From: CALCHA01 sp035548175
GTDB lineage: Bacteria; Planctomycetota; Phycisphaerae; WQYP01
Length of the DNA: 64,000 nt
Assembly: GCA_035548175.1 (NCBI GenBank)
Contig: DASZTO010000010.1
Span: 1 to 64,000, forward strand
Direction of reading: 5' to 3'
Below the pieces are notes generated by a model, which saw nothing but the letters and a program-made list of their open reading frames with translations, was not told the origin of the DNA and searched no databases. Numbering within the stretch: position 1 is the first letter of the stretch; every line of letters begins with the position of its first letter. Shown in pieces: positions 1 through 8,819 of the stretch. The translations under genes were made by a program, and so were the position numbers.

Positions 1-27
1 CGCCGCGCGCAATTCCCCCGACCACCC

Positions 28-58
28 AATTACCAATTACTAATTACCAATTACCAGA
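28..58. repeat. short tandem AT-rich motif
   Basis: Four near-copies of the unit CAATTAC(C/T)AATTA run in tandem between the window edge and the first terminator. The tract is strikingly AT-rich for this GC-rich chromosome. It is one of several word-like low-complexity tracts scattered in the gaps of this window. Confidence 0.7.
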
Positions 59-59
59 A

Positions 60-83
60 AGGCCCGCACCGCAGCACGGGCCT
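60..83 (-). terminator. rho-independent terminator of the first lipoprotein gene
   Basis: Perfect 7-bp stem AGGCCCG/CGGGCCT with a 10-nt loop. On the minus strand it is followed by a short T-rich stretch (TTTCTGG). It lies 17 bp past the stop codon of the minus-strand gene ending at 100. Confidence 0.65.
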
Positions 84-99
84 CCCCAAAATTCCATCC

Positions 100-663
100 T
101 CAGTGCGTATTGCTCGCCGGCCCCCACGCCTGCCCATTCACATCCGGGCTCTCCGGCGTATACCGCCGAAACGTGAACGACCCATAATCCTTGATCGAAT
201 TGTACGCAATCACAATCTTGTCCCCCTGCAAAAACCCGTCATACCGGCATACGCCGTCGATCGGATTCATCACCCGCTCCCCGTAAAACGTCACCTTGTC
301 TCCCTCCGGCACCGCCGTCAGGTACACCTTCACCTCCTCCGGAAATACAAAAAAGTGCCACAACTGCAAATGCGCCTCATACTTCGTCGCCTTCACCCCC
401 TGATCGTTGGTCGTCGTCTCCACCGGCATGATGATCGCCCGCGAATACCCCCAGTAATAGTCCGAATCGTCCGAATGCCACTCCCCCTGCCACTTCCCCG
501 CCAAGGGCGTCGCCGTCACATCCGACGCCAACACCACCTTCGTGTCCTTCCAATGCTGGTCGTACGCCGTCGTCGTCGCACACCCCCCTACCCCCAGCCC
601 CGCCGCCGCCAACACCCCCACCGCCGCCAACTTCAATCCCACGCCACACACATCACCACGCAT
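100..663 (-). CDS. hypothetical lipoprotein, 187 aa
   Basis: Function not recognised. The start is set at 663 because the signal peptide then begins MRGDVCGVGLK and reaches a lipobox (GVGGC) after about 28 residues; an upstream ATG at 690 would add nine polar residues in front. The cysteine predicts a lipid-anchored envelope protein. The mature part has no known motif but is rich in Tyr and Trp and includes charged beta-like segments. It is followed by a good hairpin terminator and is probably monocistronic. Confidence 0.7.
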   Translation of the reverse strand: MRGDVCGVGLKLAAVGVLAAAGLGVGGCATTTAYDQHWKDTKVVLASDVTATPLAGKWQGEWHSDDSDYYWGYSRAIIMPVETTTNDQGVKATKYEAHLQLWHFFVFPEEVKVYLTAVPEGDKVTFYGERVMNPIDGVCRYDGFLQGDKIVIAYNSIKDYGSFTFRRYTPESPDVNGQAWGPASNTH

Positions 664-1042
664 GCAATTCTCCTCATTCTCGCCGGCCACAACCGGCCCC
701 GCACAGTATACCCTTCCTCAACGCCCTCACCACGAAAACGTTGCACCACCCCTTCCCCCCAGGGAAGACGCACCTCCCCTTCCTCCCATAGTTGCGCCAC
801 CCCCCCACTTTCTTCCAACCTCCGCAAAACTTTTTTCGCCTCCCCTTTCGCGCTCCCACAAGTCCCTGACATTTCACATCCCACAAACCCTTCGCCCAAC
901 GCCGGTGGATCCGACATCGCTTGCGTCTGTCGCGACCCGTGCAAAATCACATTGCATCCGTTCTTCGACCCATTCCTCCCCGAACCAACACGCGTTGGAA
1001 ATCATCCCAAATTGCCCCCTCCCCATCTCCGCCCACCGTGAC
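664..1042. other. gene-poor gap, 379 bp
   Basis: This stretch lies between two minus-strand genes. The + strand is C-rich with short T runs. Open frames exist on both strands, but none has a credible ribosome site, signal or motif. It probably carries the promoter of the lipoprotein gene ending at 100; no clear -35/-10 pair can be picked. Confidence 0.5.
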
Positions 1043-1489
1043 CTATCTCCCAACCACCTCCCCACGCACCGCGCGCCGCCGCCAGTAATGCGTAACCGCC
1101 ACCCACCCACACGAAACACACAATCCCCCGGCATTCTCCCAGCACGCACGCCCCACCACCTCCCAAACGACGTCCCAATGCAAAGCGTCGGACATCGCAT
1201 AACAAATCCCAGCCGCCATCGCAAAGGCTCCGAGAACCGCCACCACAAATGCCCCCACCGGAAGCGCCACCCGCAAAATCCTGTTTACCATCACCGCCTC
1301 CCCCAAAAGAACCGCCGCCCACGGAACCGTATACGTCAGCACCCCCATCTGAATCACCCGCATCGGCACGAGCCACTCAAGGATGGACGCCAGCACCGGA
1401 ACAAAAATAGATGCCCACAAAAAAACCGCAACGGCCAACACAACCCCGGCCACCAGAACATCCACCATCAAACGCTCACGCCCCTTCAT
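1043..1489 (-). CDS. hypothetical membrane protein, 148 aa
   Basis: Function not recognised. I chose the ATG at 1489 because a perfect AGGAGG (1499-1504 on the minus strand) sits nine bases upstream; the ATG at 1507 directly abuts that site and cannot use it. The product has about three or four hydrophobic helices separated by short loops and a basic C-terminal tail. It is first of three small minus-strand membrane-protein genes in a row (with 1547-2047 and 2135-2590), which may be co-expressed. Confidence 0.55.
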   Translation of the reverse strand: MKGRERLMVDVLVAGVVLAVAVFLWASIFVPVLASILEWLVPMRVIQMGVLTYTVPWAAVLLGEAVMVNRILRVALPVGAFVVAVLGAFAMAAGICYAMSDALHWDVVWEVVGRACWENAGGLCVSCGWVAVTHYWRRRAVRGEVVGR

Positions 1490-1546
1490 CACCCAAATCC
1501 TCCTCATTCGCCCCTCTCACCCCTGCCATCTCCGCATGCATCCGCT

Positions 1547-2047
1547 TTACATCACCATCTCCACGGCCGGCGCCACTTCATGAATAAAGTGCGCCAGTTC
1601 CTCAAATTCTCCTTCCCCCAGCGCATGGTCAATCGATAAAAGTCGCTTGATGCCCGATCCGTGAAGTTGGACCTGAAGTTGGTATCCGCGATAGACAAGC
1701 ATGTATCGCCCAGCGATCAATGCCACTTCCCCCCACACCAACGCTTCCGTTCCGTACGAAATGCCCACATCGTCGATTTGCAAAACCTTCGCCTTCATCA
1801 TCGGCCTAAAAAAAGCGAAAGCCAGAACCCCCCCGGCAACCACGACCGCCCCAACGGTCGCCATGGCATTCATCCCGCTACGCTGAACGCTCGGCGCTTC
1901 CAGCATCTTCGCTGCCATAAACACACAAAAAACCGCGGCGATCGCCATCGCCACAAAATGGCCCGCACTGCGGCCACCATAACGTTCGCGCAACGCCACC
2001 TTTCTCCCGCCGACCTCCGTCGTACATCGAATGGATGCGATTTTCAT
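1547..2047 (-). CDS. hypothetical membrane protein with soluble C-terminal domain, 166 aa
   Basis: Function not recognised. Two hydrophobic helices (about residues 25-45 and 60-80) are followed by a beta-rich domain of roughly 85 residues. This layout resembles small bacterial proteins with two membrane helices and a PH-like domain, but that is only by appearance. The ATG at 2047 gives MKIASIRC; a TTG at 2083 preceded by GGAGG is an alternative giving 12 more residues. The neighbour at 2135-2590 has the same architecture. Confidence 0.55.
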   Translation of the reverse strand: MKIASIRCTTEVGGRKVALRERYGGRSAGHFVAMAIAAVFCVFMAAKMLEAPSVQRSGMNAMATVGAVVVAGGVLAFAFFRPMMKAKVLQIDDVGISYGTEALVWGEVALIAGRYMLVYRGYQLQVQLHGSGIKRLLSIDHALGEGEFEELAHFIHEVAPAVEMVM

Positions 2048-2134
2048 ACCTGTAAGGGCCTCGGATACAAGTCGCCCACTCAAGCCTCCGCCGAATCCTC
2101 CTCAATCGTCTCACTCACCCCCCGCGCATCATCG

Positions 2135-2590
2135 TCACAGCGTCTCGACAAACACCCGATTGGTTTGCCACTGCGCCAGCTTCTCGCGTATCGACTGCAC
2201 GTCCGCATCCGACTGCCCAGGAAGCATGATATCCACCCGACGTCGAAACCCCTCCGCAATACGAAACCTCCAGATTTTGCGCCGTTGCATAAAATCAATC
2301 TCCAGGCCTTGCCGCCAGGGCTCCGCACGTGGCGCTTCCCGGGTCCGAGGATACTGAACGAACCCCCCCGGACCCAGCCACACCACAATGCCCGCGCGCA
2401 GCACCCAGAACCGCCATAGCAACCACGCCCCCCATGCCCAGCAGACCCCCGCAAACAACAGCACCGGCGCCATCGGAAACCCCGCGAGGAAAGGAAATCC
2501 CCCCAGCAGGATCGCCCAAATTCCTCCCAGGAGCAATCCCCATTTTGTATCGCCGCGGAATCGCGGCGCATGCACGCCAGCCAGTTCCAT
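2135..2590 (-). CDS. hypothetical membrane protein with soluble C-terminal domain, 151 aa
   Basis: Function not recognised. Two membrane helices (about residues 17-65) precede a cytoplasmic domain of about 85 residues ending in an amphipathic helix. The layout matches the adjacent gene at 1547-2047 and the protein at 11553-12131, so these may be distant relatives. The ATG at 2590 (MELAGVHAPRF) starts just before the first helix; the upstream in-frame extension is not convincing. The ribosome site is weak. Confidence 0.5.
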   Translation of the reverse strand: MELAGVHAPRFRGDTKWGLLLGGIWAILLGGFPFLAGFPMAPVLLFAGVCWAWGAWLLWRFWVLRAGIVVWLGPGGFVQYPRTREAPRAEPWRQGLEIDFMQRRKIWRFRIAEGFRRRVDIMLPGQSDADVQSIREKLAQWQTNRVFVETL

Positions 2591-2740
2591 CCCGTCACCC
2601 ACGTTCCTCTTCCCAAAACAAGCGTCCGCCGCAGCGCCCGCCACACCAATGCGGCAGGACAACTCATTTTATCACGCACGCTTCGTCACGACTTAACGTC
2701 CTGCCGTTGCGAAATCCTTCGAGCCGCCTACCATGCGTTC

Positions 2741-3376
2741 ATGCAGCTCAAAGATATCCTCCAGATGAACGAGACCCCGCTCCGCGACGTTCTCAATGAA
2801 GCTGTCCGCGTCGTTGATGGGATCCATAGCTTCCCCTTCACACACCGCTTCCCATTGGTCGTCTCCGCCATTCGAAAAGACCAGGGCCTCTACCACTACC
2901 GCACCCGACCCTCCAGCGCGGAGAAAATCGAAATCTCCCGACATGCCATCTTCCCACAGTTGACGCTCGTCCACGAGGTCGGCCACTTCCTTGACCACCT
3001 CGCTCTCAATCCCATCAAAAGAGAGTTCGCCACTGACCATGACCCGGCTTTCGAGCCGCTTCTTCACCTTTGGGCCGAAAGTCCGGAGGTGCGCGCCGCA
3101 GCCACCCTGCTGGCCAACTTTGGCAAGACCCAAACAAAGGCAAGTCGTGCCGCTTTGCGGTACTACCTCACCCCGCGGGAACTCTGGGCCAGGTCCTACA
3201 TGCAGTGGGTTGTCACCCGCTCCTCCCAGCCCGATTTGACGCGGCAATTACACCTGCTGCATGCCAGCGGATGGGCCTTCGCTGGACGACGCTGCACTTT
3301 TCAATGGGACGCCAACTCGTTCAAGCCTATAATGAACGCGGTCGATAAACTGATGGAAAGCGCTGGATTGCTATGA
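2741..3376 (+). CDS. HExxH putative zinc metallopeptidase-like protein, 211 aa
   Basis: A zinc-binding HEVGH motif lies at residues 78-82, followed by a third His at 86, in a helix framed by hydrophobic residues. This is typical of zincin-type peptidases. A later segment around ELWARSYMQW resembles text found after HExxH domains in phage head-morphogenesis and toxin-like proteins. There is no signal peptide, so the protein is likely cytoplasmic. The ATG at 2741 was chosen because the reading frame upstream is compositionally odd. Its stop overlaps the start of the next gene (ATGA), so the two are translationally coupled. The substrate cannot be inferred. Confidence 0.65.
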   Translation: MQLKDILQMNETPLRDVLNEAVRVVDGIHSFPFTHRFPLVVSAIRKDQGLYHYRTRPSSAEKIEISRHAIFPQLTLVHEVGHFLDHLALNPIKREFATDHDPAFEPLLHLWAESPEVRAAATLLANFGKTQTKASRAALRYYLTPRELWARSYMQWVVTRSSQPDLTRQLHLLHASGWAFAGRRCTFQWDANSFKPIMNAVDKLMESAGLL

Positions 3377-3525
3377 CCATTCACCTCCCCTCTCCAAAGC
3401 CGTCGAAACCCCGTACACGCGCCTCCAAAAAAAACGCCGCCCTGCCCGCGCCCGACACCTGCCGCAACGGCAAACGGGTTTCCAACCTCCCTACCCTCGC
3501 TGAACGCCTCGCCGCCAAAAAATAA
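3373..3525 (+). CDS. small basic protein coupled to the HExxH gene, 50 aa
   Basis: The ATG at 3373 overlaps the stop of the metallopeptidase-like gene as ATGA, a classic translational coupling. The product is strongly basic and proline-rich at its N-terminus (MTIHLPSPKPSKPRTRASKK) and ends in a short helix (LPTLAERLAAKK). No domain is recognised. The overlap and full-length open frame support it being real. It could be a regulator or partner of the putative peptidase, but that is inference. Confidence 0.55.
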   Translation: MTIHLPSPKPSKPRTRASKKNAALPAPDTCRNGKRVSNLPTLAERLAAKK

Positions 3526-3617
3526 TCTCCTCCCCGCCCAGACACCGACTTGACGACTCCACGACTTCACAACGCCTCCCCTTTTACTCTTCACCATTCA
3601 CTATTCCATATTCCCCC

Positions 3618-4895
3618 TCACTCCTTCCCCACAATCCCCTCCCCCGGCACCACGCTCTTCTCCGGCGCATGCCCCTTCAACGTCCCCGCATCGAACTCCT
3701 TCACCACCTCCGCCGCCGTCAGCTTCTCATCCACCGGCACCCCCGACTCCTTCAACGCCGCCACCACATCCACCAGCTCCCCTTCCTGCCCGTTCTTCTG
3801 ATTCAAATCCACCCGCCGCTCCGGCAACTGCCCCACCGCGTCCACCAGCCCCACCACATCCACCGACGTCTTCAACCCGCCCCCCGCCCCCGCCTCCAGC
3901 TTCAACTGCCCCCCTACCACCGCCAGCGCCCGCATCTGGTACAGCTTCTCCGCATTCTCCTCCGTCTCCTTCGCCCCCGCGCTCACTTCCCGCGCCCGCG
4001 ACACGCACGCCTCCAGCAGTCCCTTGAAACCCGCCGCATCCTTCGCCGACATCGGCACCGCCAGGCTCACCACCGTCTTCTCCCGCGCCAGCTTCAACGA
4101 CCTGTCCGCCAACGCCCCCATCATCTGCTTCAGCGACCCCTCCTCCATCACCATCAACGGGTTTATCGCCTCCGGACCGCCCCCCTGCGTCGTCGCGCCC
4201 TCCGCCCCCGCCGCCCCGCCCGCGGCATCCGCAGGCTGGCTCGCCGCATCCTCCAGCGTGATGTCCTTCAACGTCTGCGCCCGCAGATCCGCCCACGTGT
4301 ACACCTTCCCCCCATCCTTCCGCCGCAGCAATTCCTCATCGATCCCCTTCGTCAAATCCCCGCTCTGCGCCGCCGCCGATAGCTCCGCCAACGCCCCATC
4401 CACCACTTTCCCCGGCACGCGCAACGCCTGGTAATACCCCAACGCCGGCTTTCCATCCGCCCCCGCCCCCCCCTGCCCGCCCGCCTCCACAAAAAATTCC
4501 CCCGGCACCACCTCCACCTGGCTCAAATCCACCCCCGTCGTCGTCTTGTCCACATTCGTCGGCCGCGACGCATACATGTTCAGCACGCTGAAATCATGAT
4601 CCCCCATCCGAATCAACGAATCCGCCAGCAGCCCCGCCACATATCCCCCCGGCACCGCCGGCGTAATCCAATGATCCCGGTTCGCATACAACGCCTTCAA
4701 ATACGCCACATCCTCCGAATCCTTCGCCTGAATCCCGCGCAGCACCATCAGCATCCGGAATTCATCCTTCCCCGCATCATATGTCACATAATCCCGCTCC
4801 ACCGCCGAAATGCACGAACTCAACCCCGCCGCCATCCCCGCCATCACCACCACCATCGCCACCCGCCCCGCATCCGCACGTGTCACCGCTCGCAT
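3618..4895 (-). CDS. hypothetical lipoprotein, 425 aa
   Basis: Function not recognised. The start at 4895 gives a signal peptide (MRAVTRADAGRVAMVV) and a lipobox GLSSC near residue 28; starts further upstream would bury the signal. The mature protein begins with a stretch on membrane-proximal Tyr/Asp residues, then is helical and rich in Ala, Glu and Lys, with a Gly/Ala-rich insert near residues 225-245. It ends in a helical region including LTAAEVVKEFDAG. It diverges from the lipoprotein gene at 5030, with a 134-bp shared promoter region. Confidence 0.65.
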   Translation of the reverse strand: MRAVTRADAGRVAMVVVMAGMAAGLSSCISAVERDYVTYDAGKDEFRMLMVLRGIQAKDSEDVAYLKALYANRDHWITPAVPGGYVAGLLADSLIRMGDHDFSVLNMYASRPTNVDKTTTGVDLSQVEVVPGEFFVEAGGQGGAGADGKPALGYYQALRVPGKVVDGALAELSAAAQSGDLTKGIDEELLRRKDGGKVYTWADLRAQTLKDITLEDAASQPADAAGGAAGAEGATTQGGGPEAINPLMVMEEGSLKQMMGALADRSLKLAREKTVVSLAVPMSAKDAAGFKGLLEACVSRAREVSAGAKETEENAEKLYQMRALAVVGGQLKLEAGAGGGLKTSVDVVGLVDAVGQLPERRVDLNQKNGQEGELVDVVAALKESGVPVDEKLTAAEVVKEFDAGTLKGHAPEKSVVPGEGIVGKE

Positions 4896-5029
4896 GCCAT
4901 CACTCCCAATCAGTGCCGTTCCGTCTGCATAATTCAGCTTCCCCACCACCCCTGTACCGATATAGTCTACACATACATCTTCAAACGCCGCCCATCTTTT
5001 CGCAAGCCGCAACACATCGAGGCCCCCCC

Positions 5030-5668
5030 ATGCCCATCCCCCGCACCCTCCTCCTCCTCCCCCTGCTCCTCACCGCCTGCACCTCCCCCAACCACCACCC
5101 CGCCGCCGCCCGCACCCCCTTCCCCACCGAAAAACCCACCACCTTCCTCACCAACCTCCTCACCGACGCCTACCACGGCAAAACCGATTCCGTCCTCGAC
5201 CGCACCCACTTCGACAACAACAACCAGCGCGCCGTCTTCAAACGCCTCCTCACCATCGCCGCCGCCATGCAATCCGTCCACGACGCCCTCGACAAAACCT
5301 TCCCCCCCAATCCCGCCCTCAACCCCGATCCCCTCGACGCCGCCCTCGAACCCCTCGCCACCGCCATCACGCGCCTCGAACCTCCCGCCACCGCCCGCGT
5401 CGTCCCCGCCCCGCCCGCCCAGCCCTACACCCTCATCGCCCAGAACCACCACTGGAAACTCGATTACCCCCGCACCCAGCCCGGCGCCAGCCAGCCCATC
5501 TCCAACGCCGACCTCAAAACCCTCGACGAGGCCGCCAGAAAATACCGCCAGCTCGCCGCCGACATCCGCGCCCACAAATACCCCACCCTCCAAGCCGCCC
5601 TCGACGCCCTCAACCCCGCCGCCCACCCGCCCACCACCGAACCCGCCACCTCCCAACCCCTCCCCTGA
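5030..5668 (+). CDS. hypothetical lipoprotein, 212 aa
   Basis: Begins MPIPRTLLLLPLLLTAC, a short signal peptide with lipobox LLTAC, so probably an envelope lipoprotein. The mature part is helical and Ala/Pro-rich, with repeated PATTE/PATSQ segments at the end. No family is recognised. The third codon positions are almost all C, as in the other plus-strand genes of the first 15 kb. It diverges from the lipoprotein gene ending at 4895. Confidence 0.6.
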   Translation: MPIPRTLLLLPLLLTACTSPNHHPAAARTPFPTEKPTTFLTNLLTDAYHGKTDSVLDRTHFDNNNQRAVFKRLLTIAAAMQSVHDALDKTFPPNPALNPDPLDAALEPLATAITRLEPPATARVVPAPPAQPYTLIAQNHHWKLDYPRTQPGASQPISNADLKTLDEAARKYRQLAADIRAHKYPTLQAALDALNPAAHPPTTEPATSQPLP

Positions 5669-5720
5669 CCACCCCAGCGCGTCCGGAGTTCACGCTTCAG
5701 CGTGCCGTCAATTTCCCCTT

Positions 5721-5762
5721 CCGTCTTTCGTCTTCCATCTTTTGTCTTTCATCTTTCGTCTC
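5721..5762. repeat. low-complexity TTTCGTCTTTTGTC tract
   Basis: Imperfect tandem words of the form CGTCTTTCGTCTTTTGTCTTT. A near-identical tract lies at 10928-10959. Both are intergenic. Confidence 0.6.
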
Positions 5763-5834
5763 TCCCGCCGGGAACCCACACCCCCCTCCGCGCATCCAAC
5801 CCTTAAGCCCCACTCCCTTTCACCGGAGACCCCC

Positions 5835-7409
5835 ATGCTCACCCGCCACGCATCCCTCCTCACCACCTTCGCCCTCCTCACCGCCGCCACCGCCGCCTTC
5901 GCCCAGGCCCCCGCCACCCAACCCGCCCCCACCCAGCCCGACGCCGGACCCTCCCTCACCGTCTACTCCTCCGCCGACCCCGCCGGTTTCGATCCCCAGC
6001 AATTCATCCACCAGCAACGCCTCGGCTACTCCAACATCGACCCCTCCCAAATCCCCGGCTTCGGCGTCGTCAAGGAAACCCGCAACCTCGCCCTCCACCC
6101 CGGCGAAAACAACGTCGCCGTCACCGACGTCGCCGAATACATCGACCCCACCACCGTCAGCTTCTCCGACCTCACCGATCCCCAAACCTCCGTCCTCCAG
6201 CAGCAGTTCAAGTTCGATCTCGTCAGCCCCGCCAAACTCCTCGAAAAATACGTCGATCAGCCCATCACCCTCCTCGCCGCCCTCGGCAACAACAACGTCG
6301 AAACCGTCACCGGAACCCTCCTCTCCACCAACCAGGGCCAACTCGTCGTCCAAACCACCAATGGCCTCCGCATGTTCGTCGCCTCCCAGGTCCAGGTCCA
6401 GCTCGGCAAACTCCCCGAGGGCCTCATCACCCGCCCCACCCTCGACTGGCAAATCAACGCCACGCAGGCCGGCCAGCACCGCGTCCGCACCACCTACCAG
6501 ACCAGCGGCCTCACCTGGCGCGCCGATTACACCCTCGTCCTCAACGCCGACGACACCGCCGCCGACCTCGGCGCCTGGGTCACCCTCCTCAACCTCAGCG
6601 GCGCCAGCTACAACAACGCACAACTCAAACTCATCGCCGGCGACGTCCAGCGCGTCCAGCCGCAACCCTATGGCGCCCGCGGCGGCTTCGCCATGGACGC
6701 AGTCAGCGGCCCAGCCACCGGCTTCGAGGAAAAATCCTTCTACGAATACCACCTCTACACCCTCCCCCGCCGCACCGACATCAAAGACAATTCCACCGAG
6801 CAGATCGCCCTCTTCCCCACCGTCCACAACGTCTCCGTCGAAAAAGTCCTCGTCTACTATGGCCTGCCCGCCAACTTCTCCCAGTACATGTTCGTTCCCA
6901 ACCCCGTCCTCGACCGCGACATCGAAAATCAGTCCAACCACAAGGTCGACGCCTACATCCGCTTCAAAAATGCCGAGAATAACCACCTCGGCATCCCCCT
7001 CCCGCGCGGCAAGGTCCGCGTCTACAAACAAGACTCCTCCGCCACCGGCGGCGACGGTTCCCTCGAATTCGTCGGCGAAGACCTCATCGACCACACCCCC
7101 AAAGACCGCACCCTCCTCATCAAAACCGGCCAGTCCTTCGACATCACCGGCGACCGCACCCAAACCGATTTCACCGTCGACAACAGCCGCCGCGAAATGA
7201 CCGAATCCATCAAAATCGTCCTGCACAACCCCACCAAACAACCCGTCACCGTCATCGTCAAAGAAAACCTCTTCCGCTGGGTCAACTGGGAAATCACCAA
7301 ATCCAGCGACAACTACGAAAAAATCGACTCCCGCACCATCCACTTCAACGAAAAGGTACCCCCCGAAGGCGACACCACCGTCACCTACACCGTCAAATAC
7401 ACCTGGTGA
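5835..7409 (+). CDS. DUF4139 domain protein, exported, 524 aa
   Basis: A signal peptide (about 23 residues, cleaved after AFA) leads into a protein whose middle and C-terminal parts match the DUF4139 pattern: a conserved segment around residues 225-275 with WRADY...LVLNADD and NNAQLKLIAGDV, then beta-rich repeats up to a C-terminal VTVIVKENLFRW/VTYTVKYTW. Such proteins are secreted beta-sandwich proteins of unknown role, sometimes linked to the envelope or to mucoidy. The length fits the family. The start is set by the signal peptide and a GGAG upstream. The next gene is 192 bp away. Confidence 0.8.
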   Translation: MLTRHASLLTTFALLTAATAAFAQAPATQPAPTQPDAGPSLTVYSSADPAGFDPQQFIHQQRLGYSNIDPSQIPGFGVVKETRNLALHPGENNVAVTDVAEYIDPTTVSFSDLTDPQTSVLQQQFKFDLVSPAKLLEKYVDQPITLLAALGNNNVETVTGTLLSTNQGQLVVQTTNGLRMFVASQVQVQLGKLPEGLITRPTLDWQINATQAGQHRVRTTYQTSGLTWRADYTLVLNADDTAADLGAWVTLLNLSGASYNNAQLKLIAGDVQRVQPQPYGARGGFAMDAVSGPATGFEEKSFYEYHLYTLPRRTDIKDNSTEQIALFPTVHNVSVEKVLVYYGLPANFSQYMFVPNPVLDRDIENQSNHKVDAYIRFKNAENNHLGIPLPRGKVRVYKQDSSATGGDGSLEFVGEDLIDHTPKDRTLLIKTGQSFDITGDRTQTDFTVDNSRREMTESIKIVLHNPTKQPVTVIVKENLFRWVNWEITKSSDNYEKIDSRTIHFNEKVPPEGDTTVTYTVKYTW

Positions 7410-7601
7410 CCCCCACCAGGGCCTCCCTCCATCCCCCCCGCACCTCTATCGACCCGCGCCGAAGCTCGCCGCGCCGTCCCTGCTTCCCCCGCCTCTGTGC
7501 AACTCCCCTCGAAGGCCTTTGCTTTTCGCGGAACCCCTCGCCCACCCATTGCATCCCCTCGGAGGCCCGAACTTCCTCGCTCTCCTCGTCGTACCATTCC
7601 C

Positions 7602-8819
7602 ATGAAGCGCCTCCTGATGTCCCCCCTCTTGCTCCTCATCGCCCTCGCCTGCCTCGCTCAAATCCCCTCCATCGTCATGTACCGCCAACTCGACGTCTGG
7701 CCTTGGGCTCAGGAGGGCCGCACCTATTTCGCTACCTTCGCCCTCGCCGCCGCCGCTTCCTGCGCCGCCGCCTGCTGCGCTTCCATCCTCCTCGCCGCTC
7801 CCGCCTTCCGTCGCCGATTTTCCCTCCCGCGCTTTATCCTCCTCGCCGCCTGCCTCGCCCTCTTGGCATACTCCTCCCTCAAGGAGGCTCTCGCCGCAGG
7901 CCGCGCTGCCTGGGTCCTTGGCGAAATCACCCGCCACCACTTCCTCCCCTATGCCGCCTATTTCCCCGACGCCATCCACAACTTCCCCTTCTACGCCGCC
8001 TGCAAAAATCTCGCCCTCATCCCCACCCTCCTGCTCGCCGACGCCCCCCTCACCGCCTGGTTCAGCGCCTCCGCTTCCCCTGCCGCCGCTCGCTTATCGC
8101 GCCCCATCGAATACCTCGCCATCGTGCTCGCCTGCCTCAACCTCTTCCTTGGCCCACCCCTCACCGACCGTGGCCGCTTCGCCCTCCCTTCCCCAGACAA
8201 TTCGCAAATACTTCCCTTCGTCACCATCGCACTCTACATCCTCCTCGCCGCTCTTACCCTCCTCGCCGCCACCCGCCGCTCGCCCGCCCCCGCGCCCCCA
8301 TCCCCCACCCGCGATCCATCCCCGCGAACCCCCGCCGCCATCCTCTCCTACCGCACACCTCCGCCCCCACGCCCTTCTCACCCCTTGCTCTATTCCGCCC
8401 TCGCCCTCCTCATGAGCCTCCTGACCCTCTTCGCCATCCTCGCGCACGAACACCGGCTCGATGTCGATATCACCCTCTCCTACGACCCCCCTGCCAACAT
8501 CGCTATCTCCTTCGCCAGCCGCCCCGGCCCCGCAAACGCCGACACACTCCTCCTCCACACCGGCCCAACCCCCGCCTCCGCCCCATTCAGCTACGCTCCC
8601 CTCAGCTTCTCCTCCACTCCCAACAACCGCCTCCTCTCCATCCCCTCCTCCGCGCTTCCCTTCGCCACCGCACTCCTGATCCTCCTGCTCCTCTCCCGAA
8701 TCTCCTCCTCCGACGCCGCCTCCAGCGCCCTCCCCTCCGTTCACTATCCCTCACCAAATCTTGCCGCGCTCCACTCCCCCACGAACCCCCCGCCCCCCTC
8801 CATCGTAAAACCCCCATGA
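7602..8819 (+). CDS. polytopic membrane protein, first tandem paralogue, 405 aa
   Basis: About seven or eight hydrophobic helices; no known family. It shares a pattern with the next gene: a WxVWPxA...YF motif after the first helix, an HHxFLPY segment after the third or fourth, and LLLAD plus SASxxxxRL just after it. The two are therefore tandem paralogues. The ATG at 7602 starts directly before the first helix. The last 40 residues are Pro/Ser-rich and look disordered. The stop overlaps the next start as ATGA, showing coupled translation. Confidence 0.65.
   Translation: MKRLLMSPLLLLIALACLAQIPSIVMYRQLDVWPWAQEGRTYFATFALAAAASCAAACCASILLAAPAFRRRFSLPRFILLAACLALLAYSSLKEALAAGRAAWVLGEITRHHFLPYAAYFPDAIHNFPFYAACKNLALIPTLLLADAPLTAWFSASASPAAARLSRPIEYLAIVLACLNLFLGPPLTDRGRFALPSPDNSQILPFVTIALYILLAALTLLAATRRSPAPAPPSPTRDPSPRTPAAILSYRTPPPPRPSHPLLYSALALLMSLLTLFAILAHEHRLDVDITLSYDPPANIAISFASRPGPANADTLLLHTGPTPASAPFSYAPLSFSSTPNNRLLSIPSSALPFATALLILLLLSRISSSDAASSALPSVHYPSPNLAALHSPTNPPPPSIVKPP

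Noticed and set aside
633..950. Minus-strand frame upstream of the first lipoprotein
   Set aside because: It overlaps the start of that gene and has no ribosome site or recognisable product.
4596..5834. Long open frame running into the DUF4139 gene from upstream
   Set aside because: It is a Pro/Thr/Ser-rich artefact of C-rich DNA, overlaps the lipoprotein gene at 5030 in another frame, and the true protein has a signal peptide at 5835.
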